DNA of 64,000 bases from Aureobasidium sp. EXF-3400 (taxonomy: Eukaryota; Ascomycota; Dothideomycetes; Dothideales; Saccotheciaceae): the NCBI GenBank assembly GCA_024195585.1, contig SWBL01000100.1, positions 62,001-126,000 on the forward strand. The letters are read 5' to 3'. Below are positions 36,815-47,592 of the stretch, in pieces. Every line of letters starts with the position of its first letter. The first letter of the stretch is position 1. The notes under the pieces were generated by a model. That model ran no database searches, was not told where the DNA came from, and saw only the letters and a list, made by a program, of their open reading frames with translations. The position numbers were made by a program, and so were the translations under genes.

Positions 36815-38831
36815 TCATTGCCGTTCTCGTTGCTCCCGCATTGCGTGCCTGTGAGAGCGTGTGCCGGGGTGCATCCATTTCCTCGCTGTTCGGAACAGTC
36901 TTTGTCGTCTAACAAAGGTTAGCTTATCGCTTTACTCATGGTCGAAATTGGTGCTAGATGACTCACAGTAAGATGACCACCATGCCGAATGTTATGGGCA
37001 AAGCCAACCACCAGAAGAACCTACAACTTGAGTTAGTATCTTGTGTTGAGGAAGACAGATGGTCGCAAAAGCAAACATGACGGCAACATACATATGCGAG
37101 TTCTTCAAAGGTGGGAACTCCTCAAAGTTCATTCCAAAGTAACCAGACAAGAAAGTCAAGGGTAGGAACAAGATGGTGACAAAGGTCAATTGTTGCATGC
37201 TCTCATTTTGATAAGCTCCCATGGTGTTAAAGATTAGACTGATCATGTTGTCGCTTTGCGTTCGCATCTGGTCAAGCGAGGCGATAATCATGATACAGTG
37301 ATCTTCTACATCACCTAGATATGTGTGAGCAGCTGGAGAGATGTTAACCGAAGATTGAGTCTGTGTCTTGATCACAGCAGGACCGGCACTACGCCGAGCA
37401 AGATCAGAAATTGGATTGGCAGACGAGGGATTGCGATTAAGGAGTTGCGCTGTGCTGTGGTGATCGCGGAGACTGTTAATCAGAGAGGCTATAGGTTGCA
37501 TCTGCTGCCTCAGCATTGATAACTCAGATGTCAAGATATAAAGTGCTTTGGAATGCCCAATGGCGGGCTGAGTGAGGACGTCCATTTCCAGCTCGGCGAT
37601 AGCTTTCTCGTATGTTGCGACAATTGGAATGGCCAGATCGGTGATAGCATCAATGATTGAATGTACTAGAAGAGAAGCATCGCCACTTCGACGTAAGATT
37701 GTCTCGGGCGAATTTAGTCGTTTCAATATGGGCTCCTCAATGACATCGCCAGAGTGTTCGAAGAATGATACAACGGTGTTGTCGCTGCAGAGGAACACAC
37801 TAACTTGCTCGATAGAAACACCTAGGCTCTTACGTGTCAAAATCGAGTTCTTCTCCATATACGCCACTCTTTCGGGCGATCTGTCACCACGATAAGATTG
37901 CAGGCTGCGCAAGTGTGTTTGATTGTCTGGTGGCTGGAAGGTCTTTTCGGTCTCCCAAGTGATACCACTACGGCCGCGTGTTGAATGGCGAGGTTCCGAA
38001 CTCGACAAAGCTTTCTGGATGTCAGCATCGCTACGACCATTTTGCGACGAGAGTTTAGTCAATCGTTGAAGAGTCATGATGATGAAAGCATGCTCTGGAT
38101 ACCAGTCTGCTTTCGTCCGGTTTCCGGTGTGCATCAGATCCTCAATAGCCAGAGGATGGAGTTTCTTGTGGTTGCCCAGCAGTTTGATGACATCCCAGCT
38201 CAATCCGTTGACGTTAATCCAGCGACAAGTAGCCCATTCTGGCCTTGATTTGTTTAGAAAATCTGCTAGAGAGTTGTTGTCCAGCTCAGTCTGCTCGATT
38301 TGGTCCTCGCAGAAATCTACTGCTGTTATTTGTGACTGTTGCTAAGATTAGTTTCGGAATCGGGATCATTTCTCGAGTTGTGTTTACGGGAAAGGTTTTG
38401 CCATGCGACACAACGCCATCAGCAGAAGTGTCGATGCCTGGCTCACTGCCTGGTTGCCACTGGAAAGCTGAATTCGAGTCGTAGAAGCCAGAAGTTGTAG
38501 AAGTGCCTTGATTGCGTTTGGCAGACAATGTGTGACGAGATGGTGAAGCTGGTTTGTTTGTGGACTTCAATGTCGAATGGCCATCTGTCGATGTATGCAG
38601 CAGGCGTCCGCATCTGCTTGTGAGTCTAGGGGTCTCCCAAAGCACCTGCCTGCATAGGAAGAGCGAGCGCCTCATCTTGTGCTGCTCGGTGAGGTGTGCT
38701 TGGATCACAGAAACCCAGTTGGTATAGACATTAATTACTGTATCGATATGACGTTGATAGGAACAATTGGTGGAGCAGTTGGTGATGCGCGTCAGTATGG
38801 AACCACCCTGATCGCATTGTCGCATCAGCAT
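36815..38831 (-). CDS. CorA-family divalent cation (Mg2+) channel-like protein
   Basis: Proposed exons: 38831-38388, 38335-37092, 37020-36967 and 36908-36815; about 611 residues. Introns: 38336-38387 (GTAAAC...AACAG), 37021-37091 (GTATGT...TGTAG) and 36909-36966 (GTGAGT...GTTAG). The soluble part has the fungal CorA signature [32 protein letters not shown] long coiled-coil stalk precedes the first span, [22 protein letters not shown], with the diagnostic GMN ion-filter motif. The last exons give the second span [17 protein letters not shown] and a basic tail. Members form pentamers and move Mg2+ or related ions. The N-terminus is uncertain: 38831 is the first in-frame ATG, and an upstream exon is possible because a TACAG acceptor-like site lies just before it. 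Confidence 0.8.
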
Positions 38832-39774
38832 TGCAGTTGCGTCGAGGATTGTCTCCACTCTGTACTCTTAGGAAAACAACATGGCGCTCTCTTCGACGAC
38901 ATCATTATCATGAACAGGCCATTCCAGAACCGTGCCCCCATTTGGTATGTCCATCGTCAAGACATCACTTCCACAAGCAGATGGTTCCCAACACCACGAA
39001 TGGGGTCGTTTTAGCCAAGGCTGTGCCTACCTACCGTATTTACCCGAGCTGGAGCTCCTTGGCTTTTGCGCACTCACTGTTTTCCATCTCCCTGCCCTCG
39101 CTCTCGATTCACACTCCATGCACCCCATGATGCGAGCGCAGCAAAGTGCAGTTCCAGAAGAGCAGATCAGATATCTGACAGGCACTTGGATCAGAAAACG
39201 AAACCCGATATCGTTGTATTAGCACATCTGGCCATGTGCTTCTCTTGGATCAAATTGCTTGACAACAAAAAAAAGTGGGCCTTTTACCAACGCATTGGAC
39301 TTCAACCACACAAGCGCTGAAGGACAAGAGCTTTGTACTATACAAGCGAGTCATGTCATCCTTCTTGAACTGTCCTTCGATGAAGATGTAATACTCATCT
39401 AGACAAAGCATTTCAACCATATCACGTCTTCGATGCCCAGCAATGCGCAATACGCCCGAAGGATTCAAGCGAGGTCTTGTAGGGCGTGCTGGGCGCCAAT
39501 AGGCAGGTAGGTGAGAAAAGATGAGAAAATTAGTAGCGAAGTCACGCCGTGCACCCCAAACTCCAGACCCCCAAGTTTGACAACATCGCGTTTGTATTAC
39601 TTAACGAATTACTGCTTGCATCCTAGTGACAATGACGCCTTCTCGACAAAGATTCACGCAAGACCGTGGCCATTTTACAAAAGCATAGGAAGGTATCGAT
39701 CTGATGAATCTCAAGAACTGTTGTACGACTTCCTCGACAAAGGATCCCACATCTTCTACTTGGATCACTGAGAG
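38832..39774. promoter_or_regulatory. Divergent intergenic region, CorA-like and permease genes
   Basis: About 940 bp with both promoters. A short reading frame on the minus strand near 38880-38965 (MDIPNGGTVLEWP...) looks protein-like and could be a 5' exon of the CorA-like gene, but no clean donor joins it. Confidence 0.45.
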
Positions 39775-41432
39775 ATGGTCTTCTCATCATCAAAGAAAGT
39801 CCAGGAGGTCGAGGTGAAGGATCCCTCGGCCTTTGTGGACAACGAGACAGCAAGCGACGATGGTCACGATGTCTACCAGACTAGCGAAGGCCGACGACAG
39901 ATCGGTCTTGTCAGTGCCATCTTCCTCATCTTTAACCGCATGATTGGAACTGGTATTTTTGCTACTCCAAGTAGCATTCTGTCGAGCAGTGGAAGTGTCG
40001 GCCTTGCATTGTTCATCTGGGTGGCTGGATTAATCATTGCCGCTGCTGGAATGGCCGTGTACCTCGAATTTGGAACAGCACTTCCCAGGAATGGCGGAGA
40101 AAAGAACTACCTCGAGTACGTGTTCAAGAAGCCCAAGTTCTTGGTCACTGGTCTTTACGTATGTTTTGTTACGAGCTCGCCAATGGCTGCACATGACTGA
40201 CTTGCAGACAGACTGGATACGTTGTTCTCCTCGGATGGGCTGGATCTAACAGCGTCGTCTTTGGTGAATACATCCTCAATGCTGCGCAAGTTCCCGTCAA
40301 CCGCTGGAACCAAAGAGGAATTGGTCTCGCTTGCATCACTTCGGCCTTCCTTATCCACGGTCTGGCTCTGAAGTGGGGTCTTCGCCTGCAGAACGTTCTT
40401 GGTGTTATAAAGCTCATCATCTTGCTCATTATTGTTTTCGCTGGATTCGCCGCTCTTGGAGGCCATTTGCGCATCGAGAAACCCAACAACTTCGACAATG
40501 CTTTCGAGGGCACCACAGGCTCGGCATACGGAGTGGTCACCGCGCTATATAATGTCATCTGGTCATTCATCGGCTACAGCAACGCCAATTACTCCATGAG
40601 CGAGATGAAGAATCCCGTCAGAACACTCAAGATCGCAGCTCCTACCGCTATCATCATTGTTGGTATTCTCTATATTCTCGCCAACGTTGCATACTTTGCT
40701 GCGGTCCCTAAAGAAGAGATCATGAGCAGTGGACGCATTCTCGCTGGTCAATTCTTCCGAAACGTGTTCGGACCCAAAGCAGAGAGGGCATTGAGCGTCT
40801 TCGTTGCTCTTTCAGCTTACGGAAACGTGCTTTCCGTGATCTTCTCCCAAGGCAGACTTGTCCAAGAACTTGGCCGTGAAGGTATTTTGCCCTTCTCGAG
40901 ACTCTGGGCGAGCAACAAGCCCTTCAACGCACCTTTCATGGGCCTGTTTGAGCACTGGGCTGTCTCGGTCATCATCATGTTGGCTCCTCCTCCTGGTGAT
41001 GCCTACAACTTCATCCTGAACGTGATTTCCTATCCACTTTCAGTTGTCAACGTTTTTGTCTCACTTGGACTTATCTGGATCTATCTTCATCGCGAGCAAT
41101 TCAACTGGAATCCTCCGGTCAAAGCTACTCTTCCGGTCACCATCTTCTTCTTCCTCAGCAACATCTACCTGGTCGTTGCGCCATTCGTTCCACCTCCTAC
41201 TCCCGAGCTGAATCAGTACAAATCACTCCCCTACTATCTTCACTGTGTTGTTGGTCTAGGTATAATTGCAGCCGGAGGTATCTATTGGGTTCTCTGGGCC
41301 GTTCTCCTACCGAAGATTGGAGGTTACCGCCTTGAGAAGGAAGTCCACAAGGATGCCGAAGGCTGGACCAGGAACGTCTTTATCAAAGTTCCTAGACACC
41401 AACCTCCTGTCGAGGGCAGCAGCAGCTTCTAA
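39775..41432 (+). CDS. APC-family amino acid permease, methionine permease (Mup1)-like
   Basis: Two exons, 39775-40158 and 40212-41432, 53 bp intron in phase 0 (VTGLY|TGYVVLL); 534 residues. The acceptor is the second AG of TTGCAGACAG, since the first gives an early stop. About 12 membrane spans. The first contains the substrate-binding GTGIFATPS of the APC superfamily; NRMIGTGIF and SFIGYSNANYSMSEMKNPVRTLK are typical of the L-type/Mup1 branch. The cytosolic N-terminus has Lys residues next to acidic clusters, as used for ubiquitin-driven endocytosis in yeast Mup1 (inference). Likely plasma membrane uptake of methionine or another neutral amino acid. Confidence 0.88.
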
Positions 41433-42474
41433 GCACGACACCATGACTTTAACAGTTTTACTAATGACGGGTTACGAAAAGCATTGATTTTACATTTAGA
41501 GATACCCCCACGATTTCAACCATCGTACCACATTTGTTTCGTAGAATACTAGAATTTTATTTGCTTCCACAAGACACCTTTGACGATTTGCCATACAATC
41601 TGAAGACATGCCCTTCTTGATACAAGATATCTAGTTGTAGGACGTGAAGCATGAGCTACCTACGCAATGCATGCATGACGCATCGATCACCCCTCGGCTA
41701 AAATACCAGCTTGGATGTTGAAAACACAAAGTTTAATCGCGATGGGGCCCTGTCCCCAGCCTGGCAATCTCTGGCCCAGAAAGCTCGTACGTCTAACTTG
41801 ACAACTAAAGGAAAGTCTTCGACTGTGTCACCAATGGTGAGAATACCATTTCGTTCTACATAACCCAGCGGTTCGAGCGAATCTGAGCATGATCCCTTCT
41901 ATTGACCACAAGCTATGGGTGCCTTACGAGACACACCGCCTTAGAGCCAAGGCCAATGTATTGGCCGAAGAAGGATGAAAATTCTGGCTCCGGCTGGCTA
42001 GACCTGCAAAGCAACAGGAAATCTACAAGGTACAACAAGATGCAAGAACGTTCTGAGGATCCGTTTCATGTTCCTTCCCCATGTATATTGCGTTCAACTT
42101 GAAAGGCTTGGCGAAAGGATCAAAAGTATTCGAACGGTAATTATCAGTTGGCTGACTGTACAGACTCCTGCTTATACCTACCAAATACTACTTACGTGTA
42201 TCTTACATCAACTTCTATCTCATCAAGACGACTAGACGAGTTATCACAGTACACTGTCTAGTTGACCCAAACCATCGAGTTATCAGATCCGCTGCCGTGT
42301 TACGTCATGGACTCTTGTTGAACTCGCCATCGACATTCGTCTCTGTATACACGATCTGGCTGTTGCAAGACGCGGATTTCTGAGTGACTATCAAGTCGCG
42401 AGCAACGATATTGTCCTAGAATTCCTCGTCAGTCGGTTCCCGTTTTCTTTCGAGCGGGTTGCCTGTCATACGAG
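41433..42474. other. Intergenic, about 1 kb
   Basis: Between two plus-strand genes. Short ORFs only. Nothing recognised. Confidence 0.5.
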
Positions 42475-43599
42475 ATGGGCCTTGCACTACTCAGTCTACC
42501 GAATGAAGTTCTCATCGGCATTATAAAGCATGCCGACAACGCTTGCAAGAGGTCGCTTCTCAATCTACGGCTTGTCAACAAAACTCTAGAACAACTCTGT
42601 CATGATCGGTTCCTCTGCTACCTGGAGATGCTCCGCATAGATCCATCGCAAAAGGACAATCTTCTGCGGCTGATGGAGATCTTGTCAAGTCCTGCACATG
42701 CGAGTGCAGTCAGAGCTGTGGCATTTGACTTTGTACGAGACTGGCGCAACGTATGGGCTGTAACGCCGCTTGTCCAACAGCTCTTCGATAAGCTAAGCGC
42801 CCTGAATGTCACCCTCGAGCTGAAGTTCAGTCCTTATGGCAGCAACGAATGGATCTCTGAGCCATGCATTGTTCATTACATTGCTGGAATCGTGAAGCAG
42901 GTCTTAACATCACACATGTCGGTAAACAAGCTCATTATCCGGGCGAAGGAATGGGATCCTGATCTTCAACTGGACAAGATGATATGCAGACTCGAAAATT
43001 TGCTCTTAACCCAGGAGAAGGAAGCACAAGCGTTCTCCATGGGATCTCTGATTGTGGAGTTTAAACATGGCGAGGTCACGTACAACCGACGAGATCGTTC
43101 TCTTCAATTCACTCAAGTGACAGCCCATGATCTCCATGCAATCGGTCAGTGGATTCAAGAAAAGCGCCCTACCGAGCTCTCCTTGACAGACTGTCAATTC
43201 TTTGTCGAGCAGCTGGACGGAATATTGTTACCTGTCACCCAGCCATCCGATTCGTTATCCCGCATCACAATCAATAATGCTCGACTTATGCACATAACCT
43301 CGCTTTTCGGAGGAAGCCAAACAGCCACACCACTTCACAAATTGCTCTCACATATCCTGCAGCACTCAAACAGCCTTCACTGTCTGCATCTAGAGAATAT
43401 CCGAGTGGAGACACCACATCCAAGGACGCTCAATTTTGTGGGGACGAACAAGGTGCACATGACAGGCGAGGACAATATTCGCGAGGCACTCACGCTTCTA
43501 ATGTCACAGTTAGCGGAGGAAGATCAGTCTGAGGCTGAAAGCGAAGACATCGAAGAGAACGATGAAGAAGATGAAGATGAGGATGAGGATGGTGATTAA
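42475..43599 (+). CDS. F-box domain protein with acidic tail
   Basis: Single exon, 374 residues. N-terminal F-box ALLSLPNEVLIGIIKHADNA...LRLVNKTLEQLCHDRFL at about 4-45. The middle is helical with some leucine-rich-repeat-like spacing (LSLTDCQFFVEQLDGILL, LHCLHLENIRVETP), as in many fungal F-box proteins. The C-terminus is a run of Glu/Asp (EENDEEDEDEDEDGD). Likely an SCF ubiquitin ligase adaptor; partner and target unknown. Confidence 0.8.
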   Translation: MGLALLSLPNEVLIGIIKHADNACKRSLLNLRLVNKTLEQLCHDRFLCYLEMLRIDPSQKDNLLRLMEILSSPAHASAVRAVAFDFVRDWRNVWAVTPLVQQLFDKLSALNVTLELKFSPYGSNEWISEPCIVHYIAGIVKQVLTSHMSVNKLIIRAKEWDPDLQLDKMICRLENLLLTQEKEAQAFSMGSLIVEFKHGEVTYNRRDRSLQFTQVTAHDLHAIGQWIQEKRPTELSLTDCQFFVEQLDGILLPVTQPSDSLSRITINNARLMHITSLFGGSQTATPLHKLLSHILQHSNSLHCLHLENIRVETPHPRTLNFVGTNKVHMTGEDNIREALTLLMSQLAEEDQSEAESEDIEENDEEDEDEDEDGD

Positions 43600-44611
43600 A
43601 AAAAAAGCTGTGAGGGGTTTCCCTACTGTCGTTTACGATACCTATGATTTTTACGTTCTTGTTTCAATGTAGCAAATAACGCCGTTCCAAATTGCTGTTT
43701 CGTGTAGTTGATTGGTTTCGACTCTCAGTTGCATCTACACCTCTTCTTTTTCACTATCTCTTGACTTGAGCATGCTAAATTGGTGGTTTGATGTGCTCTA
43801 GTAGAACTCTGCTAGTCCTTTGTGTATGCCACATCATCAAGGGAGTGCATGTGAACACCATGACAGTGATGTCTTGATGATCCAGTCTAACTCAATAGAT
43901 CACAACAACATCCCTCATGGTCTGGTGGCTGTGTTTGACCTTCACGAAGAGCCCGGTGTACAGTATAGATAAGATGTTATGCACTGTTAGATCCTCGTTC
44001 TGTTTATCCATTTGAGATACCATGGATGTGTCCCGCATCTCTTGGCACCAAGTGATGCGTGAGGCAATAATATATTATGTACAATATCCACTAAAGTTGC
44101 GTTCGATCAGAGACCACATGTGACGCTCGAATCTGAGCATCTCCACCACATTCATCAAGGTTCGTCACTCGCCCTCATGTGTGTGCCGAGATTCGCCCCA
44201 ACCCGTGTGCTCTGGCTTGCGGTGTAGAGCTCCTTAGAAGGATAAAATCGTCTAGACAGGCGGTATGATGTTGCCAGGCCAGGGCCAGCGTCCTGATGTC
44301 TGATCCAGGAGAGTTCTCTTGGGTGTAAGATTGCATGAACCTCCTAGTCCAAGGAAGAATACAAATGGTGGTCTAGACGATTCGGGTCGACGAGTATCGC
44401 GTAGTGTTAGGTGAGGGCAAATTCCAGACTCAACAGCAAAATCTGCACATTCGTCTGCATTACGCCAGACCAGTTGCAGTCCGCCAAAACGATGTTGCAC
44501 GGCAGCTCTTTTGCTTCGTTCCTGGGACTGCTGCGATTTTAGATCTGCGAACTCGGCAACGCTGTCGACTTTGGACTAATCGTTCGCTGTTCTTGCTGGC
44601 TCGGAGCAAGC
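43600..44611. other. Intergenic, convergent 3' regions
   Basis: About 1 kb between the F-box gene (+) and the Zn2Cys6 gene (-). No gene, RNA or repeat recognised. Confidence 0.5.
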
Positions 44612-45771
44612 TTATTCCTCCTTGTAGGAGTCTGCAAACTTCATCATGGCAGGATAATCCCATTCAATAAGCTTTTTGTCATGCTCAGAGAGAGCCGAGT
44701 TGACCGCACGTAATAAGATTGAGTCCCAGTTCGTAGTCCACCATCGGAAATTAGGCGCGCCCAGGACTACAGAGTAATGGGAAAGCACGAGCAGAGAATC
44801 CACTTCATGGTTCTGCACTCGCAACCAGAACGCATCACTGACCATAGTAGGCCAACGACCTATGTTTGAGACTCCATCTGAAGATGTCGCAAGCTCTTTG
44901 TGTATGAAGTCGAAAGCTGGTCAGTGGCGAGAATATCCGCTGGATCCTTTAGACGCGCTCGCAGAATCTGAAATTGATGGTCGACTTCAGGTTTCATCTT
45001 GATTGGGTGTCCAGCGAAAGTGGCCTTGATCCATTGAGCCAACGCCGTGCCAGCAAGCGATTCCGGATTCAAGAACCACACGGTTTTGCAGCCTCGCATG
45101 AGACTGAACAGATCAAGAATGCCATCAAAATCTGGCGGGGTGTCACATGCGTGTGGGAACGCAAAAGCTAGGATGGCTAACATCATGCTGAAGATCATAA
45201 GAACATGATGGCTGTCAGATGGACGAGGTTGTTCGAGCATATTTCGGAACAACCTTGTACCGGCGTTTTGGTGAGCCAATGCCCTAGTTGCATATAGTTG
45301 ACGTTCGTTTGGTCGTGTCCGGGCAAGATCCATTGAAGCCAAGGCAAGAATACCATGCATTAGTAGGGGATTCGACTGAGCCTCACGAGGAACCATCCGT
45401 TGCCAGATCTCTCGTGAGCCTTGGCCAGCAAACAGTTCGAGAGAAGTCGCTATCGTGTAATGATGCATCAGGGACAGATCGAGCATATCAAAGGTCGAGG
45501 GATGTTCATAGACTAGAGTTGACGACGAGGACCCAGCTGGACTGAGACTCGCACTTTGCGCTGGGCTTGTGGGCACTTTGAGCTGATCATAGGTACACAC
45601 TACGCTTGCTCTCTGACAATTGGCGCATATCGGACGACCTTCATCACACTTCACGGATTGCTTATCAGCAACCAAATCTCACGTTACACAAGACCAGCTT
45701 ACTTTGATGTGTCTCTTCTTGCAATGGAGGCAGCCGCTACGCGATTTCCTGTGGAACCGGCGGGAAGACAT
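44612..45771 (-). pseudogene. Zn2Cys6 transcription factor with apparent frameshift
   Basis: Exon 1 (45771-45703) encodes MSSRRFHRKSRSGCLHCKKRHIK; intron 45649-45702 (GTAAGC...GTGAAG) falls at the common site just before the third Cys, and exon 2 continues CDEGRPICANCQRASVVC, completing C-x2-C-x6-C-x6-C-x2-C-x6-C. A fungal-specific regulatory domain follows (LMHHYTIATSLELFAG). The frame stops at TAG 44860-44862 after LRHLQMESQT, but the family's typical ending (RWPTMVSDAFWLRVQNHEVDSLLVLSHYSVVLG...WW) continues at once in another frame to 44612. No normal intron can bridge this. So the gene has lost one base near 44860-44870, or the sequence has an error. Without the tail the protein would be about 285 residues. 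Confidence 0.7.
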
Positions 45772-46407
45772 CGGGCCCTCGCGTAGGGTTGAAATATTTT
45801 GCGGCTTTTGGGGACAAACGCCAAAGTCGATGCTCACGGGCTATTTCTTTTGCTCAGGTGTGAGAGAACACGTCGATACGGTATGCGCATCATCGGGCAA
45901 ACCCAACTCTCCGGGGCCCTACTCGGGGATAACCCGTTACCAAGAGCCGCGCATCCCATTTGAGCCAAATTTGTCGCACTGTTCCAGGGTTTGGCTGTCA
46001 TCCGTGCATCAAAGGAACGCGCGCCGCGCCTCCTGAGCTAAGCGACAGCTTCCTCACGGCAGTTTTGTGGCTATTTGACATGTCCCAATGTGCGAATCCC
46101 ATGCGGATCGTCATCTTGGCTCCGGTTGTACGAGGAACGCACTACGAGGACCGTTCGTAGCTCGTTTGCAGCGCGCTATCTTCAACGAAACGGCAAAGGA
46201 TGGGCAGGCGCGAGATGAATGTCGCAATTAATATCATGGTCCTTTTGGGCCAGCACATCGCTTATATCACAACCCTCTGACCCCCACCGTGTATTTGTTT
46301 TCCGTTTTCGAGTCTTCGTCCTGCAGCTGAACTGACTCTGTCCAACCTTCATTTTCAGCCTAGTCGTCATAATATAACGACGGTGCATCGTCGTCGCGAC
46401 TCTGAAC
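45772..46407. promoter_or_regulatory. Divergent promoter, Zn2Cys6 factor and RTA1-like gene
   Basis: About 640 bp. Contains several CGG/CCG triplets, which Zn2Cys6 proteins often bind, but no arrangement clear enough to call an operator. Confidence 0.4.
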
Positions 46408-47416
46408 ATGGCACGCGGCTATTGTACACAAGTCACACCAGAATGTCCCGTGTCAGCAACCACCTATGGATATCGGCCTAACCTAGGAGGAGACATCTTC
46501 TTCTGTGTCGTGTTTGGAATTCTCTTTTTCGCTCAGCTTTTCCTTGGAATTAAAGCTCGTCTGAAGGGGTTCACCTTCGCTGTCAGTATTGGATGTTTTG
46601 GAGAATGTGTCGGCTACATTGGCCGACTGATCATGCACAACAACCCATGGAGTCAAACGGGTTTCAAGATTCAGATTGTCTGTCTGATTCTGTCACCATC
46701 CTTCCTCGCCGCTGGAATCTACCTCACGATTAAGCATCTGGTCATCCACTTCGGCCCTCAGTACTCTAGGCTGAAGCCCAACCTCTACACCTGGATTTTC
46801 ATCTCTGCCGATGCAGCTAGTATTCTTGTCCAAGCTGCTGGAGGTGGCATTGCCGCTGGCGAGCAGGAAGATTTGATCAAAATCGGAAACTCGATCATGG
46901 TTGCTGGTATTTGCGTCCAGGTTGCTACCATGGCTCTCTGTGGTGTCGTTGCTGCAGACTTCTTCTTCCGCCGCTGGAGATCCCGCGAGGCGCAAAACAA
47001 CCTTGACGATCCGATGACCCGCTCGACTCCTGGCTTCAAATTCTACGTCGGCGCCTCGACTCTTGCCTTCATCACCGTCTTCATTCGTTCCGTCTATCGT
47101 ATCCCTGAGATGGTCGGTGGCTGGGGTAACCCCTTGATGCAGAACGAGAAAGAGTTCTTGATTCTCGACGGAATGTAAGTTGTCATTGCTCATACGAATA
47201 CGAAGAAACATGTTTGCTGACACCACGACTAGGATGGTCTGCATCGCCGCCATTGCCCTGACAGTCGCCCACCCTGGAGTCTTCTTCCCCCAGATTAAGG
47301 AACACAAGGCCCCTAAGGAGGAAAAGAAGAGCAAGAAAGAGAAGAGGGCCGAGAAGAAGGCTGAGAAGGATGAGAAAGCTGGATTAGAACTGTCGAGCAG
47401 TGGTGACAGTGTATAA
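46408..47416 (+). CDS. RTA1-like 7-span membrane protein
   Basis: Two exons, 46408-47174 and 47233-47416, 58 bp intron splitting a Met codon (DGM MVCIAAIALT); 316 residues. Seven predicted spans. Family landmarks are IGCFGECVGYIGRLIMHNNPW, the loop SPSFLAAGIYLTIKHLVIHFGP, SADAASILVQAAGGGIAA, and FIRSVYRIPEMVGGWGNPLMQNEKEFLILDGMMV. The RTA1/RSB1 family is fungus-specific and linked to lipid (long-chain base) export and resistance to 7-aminocholesterol. The cytosolic tail is very rich in Lys/Glu (KEEKKSKKEKRAEKKAEKDE). Confidence 0.9.
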
Positions 47417-47592
47417 AGAGATGGTTTACGATTATTCTTTTCCTATACCCCCTGATGCGTATCGTCTTGTTAGTAATGAACATAGCCTCTGAGTCTGCGA
47501 TACTACAAAAATACAACTTTTCGCAGGAGATCATTCCCCCTTTCAGTCCTAATAAACAACACCCCGAACCTTGAACCATGAACAACAGAAAC

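Noticed and set aside
44832..44872. 35 bp intron (GTCTCA...GGTCAG) to bridge the Zn2Cys6 frames
   Set aside because: Too short, weak donor, and it would delete the conserved RWPTMVS stretch; a frameshift explains the data better.
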